Shown here one piece after another: positions 27,980 to 42,760 of a stretch of DNA of 64,000 nt. Both the position numbers and the translations under genes were made by a program. This DNA is from Trematomus loennbergii (Eukaryota > Chordata > Actinopteri > Perciformes > Nototheniidae): NCBI GenBank assembly GCA_012861695.1, contig JAAOOA010000006.1, positions 10,315,379-10,379,378 of the forward strand, read 5' to 3'. The stretch's first letter is position 1; every line of letters begins with the position of its first letter. The notes under the pieces are model-generated. The model saw only the letters and a list, made by a program, of their open reading frames with translations. It did no database searches and was not told the DNA's origin.

Positions 27980-30132
27980 GCAATTGGGACAGCATGATTA
28001 ATGTCCATTTAAACATTTGAGCAATGAACACTTGTGTTCCTATTTTGTTCAATTTTATTTTCTTCTATTCCTTTCTATTCTTAGCATTAATAAATGTTTA
28101 CCGCATGTCAGATTTTAGTGTTGTATATCTTTCCTTCGCCCACTTAATTTTGGTTTTCTGTCATGTCTGATTATCGAGCTAATTATCAACTAAAATGTTG
28201 TCTATACCTAATTAGCTGAGACAACAAGTTGATTCGGGTACTTTAAATTCAACTCACATGTCAAAGTAAAACACCACCACTCACGTGTGTAACACTGATG
28301 TGAACAAACACACTAGTCCGTCTCAATCTTATCTTTACACACACACTGGATTAGTAACACTGCATTAAAAATGATGAAGATAATAACTTTGCAAGGGCAA
28401 GTGTCTGCTTAAATGCTGCAAGCATTCTCTGTGTATGTGTGCATTCATGTACGTGGTCTCACACACGTACAGACATGTGTATGTGAGTATTGATCAGGCA
28501 ATTATGGTATTTGCTCCACTCTTTAGTCCCGTGTGATATACCACAACCTCAGGGAAGGCACGTCTTACTATGGGAAGACCACAGCCAGGTCAAGGATGTC
28601 ATCAATGATGACAGGAAGGGAAAGATAGAGCAGGATGTGTTGGCAGTTCTCTTTGCAGAGAAAGGAGGGGCAGCAGGGGGCGAGGGATGATGGAGAACGG
28701 TAAATGTGGTTTTAGATATTATAAGGTTTTCTGGCTGAAGGGGATGTTTGCCTCCCCCTTTTTCTCAGGACTGTCTGTCAAAGTGACGTTTTGGGACCTT
28801 CAGGCATTATTGTGTAAGGCTCACGAAGCACTAAGCTAAGTGTGTTACAAAGAGAAATAGACAATTGAGAAGCAAAATGGTCTGACATTCTGTTTGCTGA
28901 CTTTGTATTTCCTTTTTGCTCCAGTCGTTCCTGTAATGCCATTCATTCTATTTCCTTTAGTATTGCCTTTCTCAGAGTTTAGCACAACAAAACTTCTGCT
29001 TCACTGGTTGCTTTCATATTAATTAGAGTTCAGCTCTCAAGTACAGTATAAGTTCAAGCATGAAGCTATTTTTATCTGCATAAACTTTATTCATAAAGAT
29101 GAACATTTTATTTTAAATGTTATACAAGAACTGAACATTTGAGAAATTGAGACTATTCTATCTTGACTTCAGATGTAAACAAAATATATGAGCTTGGTGC
29201 AACTACACAATGAAGCTGTCGGGTGTCTCCATCATCCCCTTTTTAGCAGCACAGTCATTTGTTCAGATAATGAAAATGTGTGGTTAATGGAATTCAAAGA
29301 AAAAAAAGATGAAAAAAATGTAAATCCATTAGTAAACATAGATAAGCACAGATCTTAAAAAACGATGAATTCAGAAGACTCAATATGTATCTCAATACAT
29401 GGTCTGCGAAATAAAATAAAACTGTCTTTCCATCTGTCTGTATGTCCGTCTGTCTGAGACTTTTGTTTGAATTTTATCCTGCCATCATTCATCTTTAAAG
29501 TTATGTTGTGAATCCTGCAGATGACAAACTGTCTCTGGCGTGTTACAGATTAAAGATTAAGGACTCCAGATTATCATTTGGTGAACTAGTTGCACAGATC
29601 TAGTTTGAACTATTCCAGATCAAACAATTGACATACTTACATAGTGCATATGTTCCTTTGCATGGCTAAATACTGTGGATGTGTTCTGTGTTGTGTACGA
29701 CAGAGGTCGACTGTTGTTAACTCTGTTTGTCCACGCAGCACTCTGTAGCCGAAGGCCAGGTCACAGTTTCCATAGCAACCACTGTCCAGCAGCCCATTCC
29801 AAAACTGTCATTGTGTTATTATTTTTGGACGTGCCATTTACACAACTCTCAAATAAACAGTTTCTCAAAACTTCTATTAATACGTTTGGTTAGTTGCAGC
29901 AAAGAGCTATGAAGCAAGAAATACGAACAGCAGTAGTGTCAGTTTTTGATGTGCTTTATATCTTAGATACTCACTACCGAAACAAAAAAAGAAATTAAAC
30001 AGTTACTTTTATATAGCTATTATAATTATATTATCATCACCATACAAATCTGATTTAAGAGTGCAAGTTGTTTAATTAATTCTTCAAGGTTTTGACCCAT
30101 GAATGTTCCTCTCTGTTCTACTAAAAGGAAAC
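27980..30132. other. Intronic stretch, nothing recognised
   Basis: About 2.1 kb. A 66-codon frame at 28490-28690 contains no known motif and no paired splice sites. The rest is AT-rich without terminal repeats. Confidence 0.5.
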
Positions 30133-30368
30133 TCATGTCCTAATGTCCCTAAGCAGCGTCTTTAGTTCAGCTTCATTCCCCAGCGCTCCCAGTCCAGCTG
30201 GGAAATGTAATCTATCTACATGTAGCACAAACTGGGACTGCCCCGAGGTTTCCTCCAAGTCAGTCCTGGCCCAGATCACTTTTGGTGGCAGTGACACTCT
30301 TTTAACACTGATGTCCTCTGGTGTCAGTGAGCTCCCAAACCCAACTACGTACATGTATCCACTGGCTC
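30133..30368 (-). CDS. Unrecognised coding-like stretch, candidate terminal exon
   Basis: On the minus strand a plausible acceptor (ctgctttacag) ends at 30369, followed by 77 sense codons and a TGA at 30133-30135. The translated segment (ASGYMYVVGFGSSLTPED, then PPKVIWARTDLEETSGQSQF, then VLHVDRLHFPAGLG and ELKTLLRDIRT at the end) has balanced amino-acid composition and no low complexity, unlike the other small frames here. I see no good splice donor, so it would be a last exon or a broken fragment. I do not recognise the protein. It could be a gene nested in the CSMD intron on the opposite strand, a degraded retrocopy, a transposon-derived fragment or chance. Confidence 0.35.
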
Positions 30369-30369
30369 C

Positions 30370-30956
30370 TGTAAAGCAGATTAGTTCATTGTAAGATATT
30401 TAAAAATCAATAATGGGGCGCCATTTTGATCATTTTAAATAAATTGTCAATATTCAACCGTAGTGTATAAATTAGTTTATTGTTTAACAATGAACGTTGA
30501 CATTTGATCAGAACGAATCAATAAGGGTGATACTTACCTTAACAAAGTTGTCTAATATCTTGAATTTCAGTTTTTAAAGCTTACTGCGAAAACACTAAAG
30601 TGCTATTTGTTGGCCCTTAAGAGGCGTAGGGTCAACGTGTACTGGCTCTTCTTGGCACACTTAAGTTTACCTATACTGCTGAGAACCTTGAACTATTATT
30701 TATCAGAACCTGAGCCCCACATGGAAAGGCTCGTTGCCTCTGATTTTTCCACCTCCACCAAGTATGTCTTAAGAATAGGATAACTTGATATGTGTCAAGG
30801 CTATCTTACTCTACCCTGTTTCTTCTTCTTAGCCCAAATACAATTCTTATCACAATTTAGCTCTCATGAGAAATTATGATATGTCCAGCAGAGTTTATAG
30901 TAGTGCTAATCTCAGACAGAACGGATATTTAAATTCAGGCTTGGAATTCAACACAT
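30370..30956. other. Intronic stretch, nothing recognised
   Basis: About 590 bp, AT-rich, with no coding segment or terminal repeat seen. Confidence 0.5.
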
Positions 30957-31350
30957 ATTGGGTGTTTCTCAATCTCGAGTAAGCTTGCTTGGTAGCACAT
31001 ATCTTCCGAGTCACTTGCTTCAGAAGCGAGGCAAGAATACTTCCTGGCATTCGGAAAACAAAGAGTGGAACAGGCTAGCAAGTGTGCAGGTGTGCGTCAT
31101 ATGAGAGGCCCCGCCTTACATTTTCCGCCACAGATTTGGGGAAATTGGTCCGTGCGCAAAGCATTGTGGGGATTTTAAGACCGCGGAGTCTATGTGCAGC
31201 CTCGACATTTCTCCAAACAAAGTACGCCGGGCTCGGTAGATTTCCAAGTATGCTGGACATTGGAACAGTACTTCGGCGGCACTCGATGACGTAGTATGCT
31301 TGAAATAGTGGCTCTGGAGCAGCTTTACTCGAGATTGAGAAACACCCAAT
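30957..31350. mobile_element. MITE-like TIR element, 394 bp
   Basis: The left end reads ATTGGGTGTTTCTCAATCTC and the right end is its exact inverted counterpart; the match extends through gagtaa, giving a 26-bp terminal repeat without mismatch. The interior is GC-richer than the flanks. Overlapping short frames on both strands have no motif. It is non-autonomous. The target duplication is unclear: flanks acacat / gtatcac show no convincing match. Confidence 0.75.
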
Positions 31351-34300
31351 GTATCACAGAGCAGGTGAACTGCCACAGTAAATGGCGGCTATCGACACAT
31401 CATCTCCACAGGAGAAAACATATTGTCTATTCCAGCCTCCGCTTACAAGTCTTTGGTCCAACTCCCAATGCTCAACCACAACTACAATTGCTCACTCACA
31501 GGCTTGCCATTCAGTGTTAGTTTAAGGTGGAAATTCCAATTGTTACAGGGGAACGCACTCTAGGCTACAACTGGAGGGAAAAAAAGGATCCAGGGAGAAC
31601 AGGATTGAGGTTGCAGTTCCCCTTATGAGGTAGAAAGGAGGAGGATTGCAGTGCAAGACCAAAATGTATAAGCCTCAAGCACATATCCCTCAAGCTTCAA
31701 TTTAACAGTTTCTGTCTTGAAGTAATTATTCTCGTTGCTGCAATATTGTTATTGCCGGGAGATAAATCGCTATGCTTGAGGTCGAAACAAAGGTTAAGGA
31801 TCATTATTTGGTAACTAAGCCCAAAAGAATGGCACAGAGACACTTGGGCCCATGGTTGACTATTCTGTACTGTAGCAAAATCATATCATTATATATCTAT
31901 ATATGAAAAAAATGGGGTAATGACATGCGCTGACATGAAGGAGTGAGGGTTACACAAAAGGAGCTTTTCAACTATAGAAATGCAATTGTAACTTCTATTC
32001 ATCTCTATTAACTTTGTTGGAACTCGAGCAATTCCCATAAAAAAAAGCTCACTAAGAGCTGCTCCATTCACTATACTTCTATATATAAATGAATCAAGCA
32101 ACAATGTCTAGTCTAAACGCTTGTCTTTTAGCAACTGATGTTACGATTGGCCAGCTTTTATACTTTCTATCAGTTGGTAAATACCGGGATCTTTCTATTG
32201 CTGCTGGTCTTTATAGCGCTGGCCTTCACATCGTGGTGATGTTGTATATTAGCACCGATATTTCTTGCTTCCATAGCCAGGCTGGAGAGTCTGAGGAGAG
32301 CTGGTGTTTAACAGAGTGTAGCTGCTACAGTGATTACTCTGTTTAGCAGGTGATTGATTAGAAACACTGCTGGAAATGTCACTTGCCCTGCTAATATATT
32401 TTCACTGAGGGAACATAGGGAAGGTGGTGTTAATACATTTTAATGCGTTTAAACCAAGGGAGAAAAACACAAATGTCCAAGAGTTTTAGTTTGTTTCCCT
32501 AAAACTAAGGCAGGGCCTCACACAGATAGACTATCTTTTGCTATTTTGGTGTTTGGTATTACCCGTACACACCCAGCTCTAATCCATTGGTGTTGTTTAT
32601 TGCATAACTTGTGATTCAACAAGCCTTGATTCATTAGGCTGTTTCTAAGGTATTCTCAGTGTTGTAGAACAAAGTGAAGTCTGTACTCTGACTGACCTCC
32701 TTCACTTGTGATTGCTGGGAATTAATGCTGGATACATCACTGGCTGGCAGACTTAAAAGGAAAATCCAAAATCCAAAATTCTCAGGCAGAATACAGATAT
32801 GTTGTTCTCATTATCTTGGACATGGCAGTCACTATTTGAGATAATAAACAGATCTCTCTCCCAAAGCAATAAATGCAGAAATGAAAGCTCTGTTCTGTAA
32901 TATCACTGGGACGTGATGCAGAACGCTGCTTTGGATATGAAGCGAATTAACCAAAAACACAAAAACAACGCTTCGTTATAGTAGGAATCACAGTATTTTA
33001 AGTACCTTATGCCAGAAAGCTTGATTTTTGCTAGAGCCAGACTGTTAAGGTTAAAACTATTGTAAACATTATTGGAAGAGAATATATAGTTACATAAATA
33101 CTGGTATACCATTAGTTACTTCTGTGTCCAGACTAAAATGTTTCTGTGATTTTTTTCTATTCATGTTAAAGGTCACTGCTTCAGCTGGCGTACACCAATT
33201 TTGATAAATCTCCTTGAAGGGGCATTACCCTTAGATCCTAAAATAAAAATTGGGAAAATCAATTATGAGGGCTCCATTGGTCGGAGCAAAGGTGGAATAC
33301 CCCTTTAATGTATTTGAATAATGAGTTAGTGCTGCTGGAAATGTCGTGTTAGCTGTTGACATATTAAAACTAGGGGAGCATTAAGCTTTGGCCCTTGGCC
33401 ATAGTTGTCCAGGATCCCCATTAGTGTTTAGTTGGTTGGAGTTATTATGTTCAATGCTGGTGCAATGTGTCAGTGAAGCTGTTAATACATTTACACCAGG
33501 GGAGCACTTGCAGTGCTGGGGAGTGTATTTAGCTGAGGGGCTTTGGCATCTTTCCAACAGCACCAAAATCAAGAATCACAGATTAAATCAGTATGGCCAT
33601 TTGTATTTATTAATACATGTACACCATGGGAACTAAGTAGAGGTGTTAATGGATTAAGGATTGCCCCCATTGAGAGATGCTTTCAGTGTGAACTCAGGGT
33701 CCCAGTGGAGATGTGTATTGGGAGCGATTTGTTCTGACTGAGAATATAGTGGTGAGCAGGTCAAATAATGTTAGCTGGAGCTTTTCCCAAAACTTGCTAG
33801 GATGTGATTGAGATATCTGCTAAACAGAAAAAGGGACTTGCAGGTCTGCAGATGTATACTATAAAGTTTAGGCGTTTGCTTCCAGGACCAGCGGGAATTT
33901 GTGACATGATTTGAAAATATTTTTTGAGAATTCAAAGCATCATTTTCATTTCGCCAACCTGCATTTTGAGTAAAGCTGTAAAAGAGTGCATAAATGTTTT
34001 CATTTAAAAAGTTAACTAATCTGCCAAAGTTTTAATCACTCTGAAAGATGAATTTTCCTTGACATATTCCAAATGCTAACATCTGTCCAAATCCCTGTTT
34101 GGCAATATACGCGGTCTGACATTTGTTCCGGTTCCGCTTGGTTTGAACTATACAGCCCCCTGGAACAAACAAGAAATTAGTGATTTTTGCCAGGTATGAG
34201 AAGCTAGATTTGACAAAACATCTGTTCCAACTTTAGCTTGTGGCAAGTAACATGATGTGGATACAAATATAGTTCACTCCAGTTGTTTTGTCAGTGCCAG

Positions 34301-35520
34301 GTAACTAGAAGTCATTTTCCACTCTTTTTCCATGTGTTTTCAAGCAGTGAAAGCTCAAAAACAGCATCGCTAACATGACATATTCATCATTTGAAATATA
34401 TACATCATGTACACATACTGTATCACCTTATTATATCTTATATTTACTTTCAAGTTTTTTCCTTTTAGTCTTAAAGCCTACAGATTCAAGCGGTTTTAGT
34501 GTCATGTTAATGCAACATTTCTATAACCTTTAGCTTTGCGTGTAGTAATCATGATGACTTTTAATTCAATCGTAATTAATTTACGTTGAATATTCTATTT
34601 GTGATTAAATGATGGTGTCCACTAGTGCACTATGTTTACACCCCAGAGAGAAAGCAAGACGTTATAGTGGTTGGTCTTTATCCAGTATGCTTTAGTGCAT
34701 CCATAACAACAGATTCAAGGAGCTGTTTGCTTTGCTATTTTTAGAGGATGGTTAGCTAATAGTGTCACTATATTTATACTGAAGGAGAGAGCTCTGCAGA
34801 GATAGTGCAGGAGCTGTTTTAGGCCTGACCTCTGATAACACATACAGATGGAGACATTACGTTTTCGATGAAGACCCAGCTCTAACTGAACAAGCTTGTC
34901 TAGAGTTAGTGAGGGTAAACAGTTTGCATTTTGATCAACAGCACTGTGTCTTAGATTTTAATTTAGTTTGCATGTATGTGTTTGGGCGAGCTCTTTACCA
35001 AAGCTGGACTTGGTATATGTGAAGTGTACGTAAGCAGAAGCCTGCTAAATGTTGTTGTGGTTGTGTGACAATAATACATATTAGTAATGGTGAATAAGGG
35101 CAGATAATAAATGAGATTGGAAGGATCAAATAGAGAAACAGGATACTTGTCTATGTACAAGGTTAATGCCAGACACTGGTAGTCAATTATTAATAATTGA
35201 ACAAAGGCCTTTATCAACACGGCTCTCATTCAGCACTTCCTGTCTCCCTCACCTCCTCATTCCTTCTGTCTCTCATTTCTTACTGCCTTCATCTCTCATT
35301 TGTTATTTCCCCTTAACAAAAACGTTTCCTTCCCCTCTTACTCTCTCTCTCTCTCCCTCTGTCATTCCCCTCTACCTTAACCGTCAGCTCTTAACCTCGA
35401 TGTCATCACGTTTCTGACGTTACTCTCTTCTCTATTCACTATTAAAATGATGCTCTTGCTTAGAGTTTCCATAGCAACACACTGACCTGGCCTACGGCTG
35501 TGAAGGGCTGGAAGGGACAA
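31351..35520. other. Long intronic stretch, nothing recognised
   Basis: About 4.2 kb of AT-rich sequence with a pyrimidine-rich patch at 35225-35400. Small open frames (31889, 32089, 33388, 34963) carry no known motif and no paired splice sites. Confidence 0.5.
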
Positions 35521-35522
35521 CC

Positions 35523-35581
35523 TCATCAGTCACACACGCACGCAAACACAAACACACACACACACACACACACAATGACAT

Positions 35582-35652
<71 letters not shown>

Positions 35653-35653
35653 A

Positions 35654-35724
<71 letters not shown>

Positions 35725-35800
35725 GACATCACGCACACAGACACACACACACATACACACACACACAATGACATCACGCACACAGACACACACATACACA
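35523..35800. repeat. CA tract punctuated by ATGACATCACGC units
   Basis: A roughly 270-bp (AC)n-rich region in which the motif caatgacatcacgcacac occurs three times (about 35574, 35722 and 35767), each followed by more CA repeat or cacagac. This makes a higher-order repeat rather than a simple microsatellite. Confidence 0.9.
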
Positions 35801-35989
35801 TATGCCTACAGAAACAGACATAGGGTTAAAAAACACAAACAAGTTAAAGTTATTCCAGTTATGGAGGGTTATGCTTTTGGGAAAAAAGTTCCCCCTCAGC
35901 CACACACCGACAGCTCAAACTGGGATATTCTCATGCTAACCCCGACTCTTACTGAACCGTTACGCTTTGCTCACTAGCATGTGCATTAA

Positions 35990-36060
35990 AGATTCAAGAT
36001 TCAGGGGTTTTATTACCATATGCATCGTAGCTACACTGAAATGAAAATATTAGGTCTCGA
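35990..36060 (-). repeat. Interspersed-repeat 3'-tail fragment
   Basis: The stretch attcaagattcaggggtttt followed by attaccatatgca is the reverse complement of the tail motif at about 39215-39252 (catatgacaataaagcc then tttgaatcttgaatctt). This is a common 3' terminus of fish interspersed repeats, probably of LINE origin. Only the tail region is recognisable. Confidence 0.45.
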
Positions 36061-36202
36061 GCTCCTCCAACAATGCAGCATATTAACAATATATACAATA
36101 ATAATATTTAAAAAAAAATAGTACAATACATTTGAATACAATTGTGCAGTTGAAAGAAACATAATGAAATATTGTACAGTGAAATACAATGAACTATAAC
36201 TA

Positions 36203-36412
36203 TTAAAGGTCCCATGTCATGGCCATTTCTACTGATCATAATTCCATTGTTGAGGTCTACTAGATATATTTATATTGTGCAATTTTCCAAACTCACATTG
36301 GTTTCTCATACAGCATCTCTGTATAGTATGTGTATTCACTCTCTCAAATAAAAACCTTCATAATACACAAGGGGACGGGTAATAACCGGAAAAGCATGAC
36401 ATGGGACCTTAA
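36203..36412. mobile_element. MITE-like TIR element, 210 bp
   Basis: The left end reads TTAAAGGTCCCATGTCATG and the right end is the inverted counterpart (catgacatgggaccttaa), 18 bp without mismatch. The first bases match those of the split element at 15358-18789, so the two belong to the same broad TTAAAGGT family. There is no coding content. Confidence 0.8.
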
Positions 36413-39400
36413 AGGAATTAAAGGAAGCATATGGATGACCATACACATACTGTGGCTACTGTGTGGTTCCCCCCAGTAACACACTTTTGATTTCAATTTA
36501 TACAATTTAGTGTTTTTTTATCACTGTATGTTGTACACAAATCTAGTTATATAAAATGATTCAATGTTGTACTTCGGTTTTCTGAACGATACATGCATAA
36601 AGAAATCAGGTTTTACGAGATAATGTGAAGCCTACATTGCCCTCAGGGCTCTTTATGAGCACACAACAGTTCCTTGTAGACATCTGACCATGTTTTGAAC
36701 TCCCATTATTCCATAAAATGAAAGCACTCTTTTTTGTGAAATAACCCCAAATGACCTTGACTTGCAAATTGTTTGAATAAATAAAATAAGGAACGAAGGA
36801 GTCATCCAAAATTAACTAATCTAAATAATTATGATGCTGAATACAATTGCAAGCAGCTAATGTGAACGTTTCCGGGCATGAGGTGGAGCTAAACGAGGTT
36901 ACTGATTAAAAACAAGGCAAACAAATCAAAGTACTGTGCACATAGCCAGTAATAATCTCTCAATCTGCATGGTGAATAAATTGCAGTTGCTAAAATAATA
37001 CTGATTATTGATGTCAAATTAAAAAAAGCTATTATTAATTTGTAATCTGAATTTGTTGTAAAAACAAATCACTTACTGACTTATTATTATTATTACGGAC
37101 ATTGTAGACTAGGGGCCAACAATTAAGAGGTGGAGGCCAAATACCAATGTGTTTAATTTATTCCTTTTATCTTTCTTGTTAAATAAAGAAATACAAATAA
37201 CAGTATTGCTTAATTAAAGAGTAGCATTTATTCCATTTTTTTAAACTGTAAGTTGTTTGCCAAGTTAAATATACTTTCTTTCAGCACCATGACTGTCCAT
37301 ACTAAACAGCCCCATGCATGGTGCAGAACAAGTCGCTGTACTGTATCTGATTTTATTTTTGGCTTCAGTGTAATTCTCTGTAGAATTTCCTTATAATAGA
37401 AACCGTACATTTCTGAAACATGACTTAAAGTTGAAGTAGCTGAAAAAGGGAACTAAAATCCCCTTAAATACAGCTATAAAGTAAACACCTGCAGTATACA
37501 TGTTTATGAATATAAAGTAGTTCATGAGTGGGAGTTTTCAGCTGTCATATCTTTTCATAATGTATGTACTGTATTTCAAATCCATCCTACATTCCCACTG
37601 CAGGTAATCTCCTGTTTTGCACATAGAACCAAAATAGCATAATTCAAAAGTGTAATCTCAGCAAACCAGACTACTTGCTCACTTTTTGTTGTGATAGCTG
37701 AAAAGAGAACAAAACTTTGTAGCCTAATTCTGAATGGTTTCTCAAAAATGCAGCTGTCGTTAAGTATGGATACTTGTCAACGATTTATCCTTCCAAAATA
37801 CTCCCCGATTGTTTCAGACATCAGACTAAATGAGGGAATACCTTTGTGTATGAAGCTGGTTTGTTAAACAATAGCAGCCTGGCAGACAGAGCACTGTGCA
37901 GTCACATAAGTGTGACTAACGACCTGGCTAAGACACAGGATTCCTTTCATTCTTTACCCACTTCTTCCCATCCTTCAGCCACTGCCTTTACCTTGGATTT
38001 TGATTTTGGTTGTGTCTCACCTTGTTAAAACAAAGCAGGCAGCACGATCCGCTGAGTGTGAGTAACTTGCCTATGATGCATGACTTCATACCATCCAAAT
38101 AATGAGTCAATTAGTGTGATTTATACATGTGTAGGGCTAGCTGCAATTAGTTCCCCTATCTCTTTTCCTGTATGACTAGAGTTACAGTATTTCCCCTTTC
38201 CTGTATCCTCCTTCTCTCCCTCCATCATCCTATCGCTAGTATTACACTCCTCTTTCTCATCTCTCCTGTCTGCCTCTTCATCATGATCCTTTCTTTTTTT
38301 ATCATATTCCTCTCCCCTCTTTTTCTCTGCCCCCTCCCCACCCTTCCCTCTTTCTCTCTGTCCTAGTTCTCAGGGTCTCATGGTGAAGCTTTGTCTAATT
38401 ACCATGCTGGCGTTTAATTGGAACAGCATCCACAAACACACAGATTGACTGACTGAATGCCCCTTACGTGTACACACTGCACTGTGCATGCACACACGCG
38501 CACACACAAGAATTAGCCATTTGGATACACATTACACGCACACAGTACACACCCAGCAAGTTAACATGCTCCAGTTAAACAAATACACAGCATACACCGG
38601 GGTCAGATGCGGTGGAGTGCGTCCAGGTTGTACTACAGCCACGGAGCCGATGCCCCGTCTGTAGAGCTAAGGCGAGTTGGCTACAGTCATAGATTGATTT
38701 TGGCTTAATATACCGTGAGCTGCCTGTAGCTGCTCCCACTGTAGAGCTATGTCATCCAACTACTGGCGACAGCAGATGCACACTGCAGACAAAAAGCTAG
38801 CCAGAAGTCTAAATACTACACGTTTTGGAATATTTTTGAATTCTGGAAAACCAAACATAATTATCTTTCTTAATTCATGTTGTTTATTCTGATGTTAGTA
38901 TTTGGTCAGCGTTCACTGCAGTCATTTCAGAATAAGAATAATGCACTTCTATCTCAGTGTAAATATTCTGATATATATTTGACATTTTAGCATTTGTGTG
39001 AATCCTCACATAGTGTACCACAAGAATCTAAAAAATATTATTGAAATTAAACATGTGCCTAAGAAGAAACTAAACAATACATATGTATTTTCATTCATAC
39101 ATTTCCATGAATGTCATTCTACTGTAAAGTATTTCATATTTCATTGTTGAATATTGCATTGTTGAAGGAGCCCAGCATTTAAGATGTAGTGCTTACAACC
39201 ACACTGCAGCTGTTGTGCATATGACAATAAAGCCTTTGAATCTTGAATCTTAAGTCTCTTCAGCCATGTGGAAATTACCCAAATGAGACAATCTGAGAAG
39301 CAAGAATCAGTCTTTGATTAAACATGCTGTAAGCCGAGTGACGCTTGGTTATTGATTTGTTTTAAGGGGTAATCGTACACAAAGTTCGGTAGAGCTCCTG

Positions 39401-39597
39401 AAGGATATATTGACACCAAAACAGCAACACATATACATCTGATAAGATGTCTGTTGTTGAGTTGTTTATATCTGATTAGCATTTGTTTGGGTCGGTTGAT
39501 ATGCTTGTGTTTTGTAGAGGTCAAGTGGTTATTTTTATATTCTATGTATGGTTTAACAAAAGGAGTAATTCTGTCTGTTTTCTTCTTTCTGTTTCAG
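36413..39597. other. Intronic stretch upstream of the first visible CSMD exon
   Basis: About 3.2 kb, AT-rich. It contains a pyrimidine-rich patch at 38190-38370 and the repeat tail at about 39215-39252. No exon was recognised; in particular I did not find the second half of the first CUB domain that should precede the sushi exon, so it is presumably upstream of this window. Confidence 0.5.
39215..39252 (+). repeat. Interspersed-repeat 3'-tail fragment
   Basis: The motif catatgacaataaagcc followed by tttgaatcttgaatctt is the tail motif found inverted at about 35990. It is probably a LINE-related 3' end; only the tail can be seen. Confidence 0.45.
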
Positions 39598-39792
39598 TCC
39601 TGCCCAGCCATACGTGTGGCACCCCGGGCGTCATCCCCAACGGAGTCATTCATGGCTTGCGGTACAACATGGGGGACAAGATCCGATACAGCTGTGAGTC
39701 AGGCTTTGTATTGGAAGGACACAGTATCCTCACCTGTATTGTATCACCTGGCAGTGGAGCACAGTGGGACTTCCCTTCACCATTTTGTAGAG
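39598..39792 (+). CDS. csmd1: CSMD1 exon: sushi/CCP domain (first sushi)
   Basis: A 195-bp exon between acceptor tctgtttcag and donor gtaagatg, phase 1 at both ends, the classic symmetric sushi exon. It encodes LPSHTCGTPGVIPNG at the start, through DKIRYSCESGFVLEGHS and ILTCIVSPGSG to WDFPSPFCR. The four sushi cysteines (TCG, YSC, LTC, PFC) and the conserved tryptophan are all present. CSMD proteins are very large type I membrane proteins made of alternating CUB and sushi domains, linked to complement control and neural development. The residues LPSHTCG, LTCIVSPG and WDF..PFCR fit CSMD1 better than CSMD2 or CSMD3 from recall of the human proteins. Being single-exon, this domain could be skipped without a frame change. 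Confidence 0.88.
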
Positions 39793-41060
<1,268 letters not shown>

Positions 41061-42433
41061 TGAGATACATACCAACACACACCTCACTGTGGAGTAGATA
41101 AACAGTTATGATGGAGTGCACACACGTAGTCGTTGTGAAAATCAGCAGGAGTGACACACCACACGTTGAGTGGGTTCATAATGAAACACGCACACACACT
41201 GACATGTCAGAGTATAGTAGCATTGACATAGCCTTCGTGTTTTAGATCTAGATGATAACAAATACACAGAGGAGAGCACAGCCTCGTTCTTTAAATCAGG
41301 TGGAGACAAAGGATACTACTCTCCAAGAATTAGTAGCCGAATTTATTGTGCTCACAATAAAAAGAACAGTTGTTGTTTTCTCTGCAATTTTCTCTAACTT
41401 GTATACTTTCACAGGGGGGCATTTGATATTTAGAGGGGGTTAATGATATTGTTGGGGAGGACGGATACAACTACTGATTGATTAGGTGTGCAGGAGACCT
41501 GTTGATTTTCCTGATTTATTCAAATCCCACAGGGAAGGTGATAAATAGTTGTTTTCACTTCTATTTCCTGTGGTAGCGTTTGAAAATTGGCACTCTGTCG
41601 TACCAGAACACACTCTGCTTTTAAATTTAGAGCGCTGTCGGAATTCAGAGTGGTTTGTTCAAAATATCACACATCTCCATTGAAGGTTTAGATGCGTTTT
41701 AGCGGGGGTTAGGCATGCAGGGTTGACGCCGGTTCAACCAGCTGACTGTGAGAAAATCTAGCAAAGGGAAAGTAGTTTGGACTCCCTCAATAACAAAAAC
41801 ATTATGCATGACATCCAACGCTGCTCGAAATGGGAAAGGAATAGTGTGATTATTTGAGAAATACTTTTATTCCAAAACAGTCTATATTAACCTTTACACC
41901 ACCCTGATACAGCTGCTTTTCAATGGTGAATTCTTTATTCTGAATGGATGTAATATAAATATAATATTTTGTTTAAAACTAAAATGGCTGCATTCATTCT
42001 TTCTCTGTCAGTTTTGTCACTTCTGATGTGTCCCAAACGATCTACAAAACAGTGCATCGTCACATGACATTTTCAATTAAAGTCGAAATGCGATTCAAAA
42101 TCTTAATCTTGATTATTATTTTCTCTCTACTGAATTTGATTCCTAAAATTGAATTTATAGATTACCATGTCTTGAAAACACTATCTCCCATTGTTCACGT
42201 TGCCCTGTCTTCAACTGATAGATGACATTGTCTTCCATGTGTAGAAAATGGTTCATGATTGTGGCCCATCTTGCAGAAGAAAAGAATGGAGAGGTCGACA
42301 GATAAATAAGTGGAGTGAAGGAGGCAGAGAGGACAGCACCAGATGGAAACAAAAGGAATGTAGAATAATTGCACGTTTAGTCCTGTCACCAGCAGAGCGG
42401 TACACATCAACCATGGCATTCTCATGATACCAA

Positions 42434-42448
42434 GAGTGTGTGTGTGTT

Positions 42449-42547
<99 letters not shown>

Positions 42548-42572
42548 GCGTGCGTGTGTGCGTGCGTGTGTC
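42434..42572. repeat. GT microsatellite, about 135 bp
   Basis: A (GT)n tract with ttgg near its start and gcgtgcgtg variants at its 3' end. Confidence 0.95.
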
Positions 42573-42652
42573 AGGCCTTAAGTGGCCCTCTGACTGTGTG
42601 AGCTGTTGATCGTTCCTCTAGGCTCCGACAGATTATACACACTCAAGTGCAT

Positions 42653-42760
<108 letters not shown>

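Noticed and set aside
28490..28690. Small open frame MIRQLWYLLHSLV as a possible exon
   Set aside because: No convincing acceptor/donor pair and no recognisable motif.
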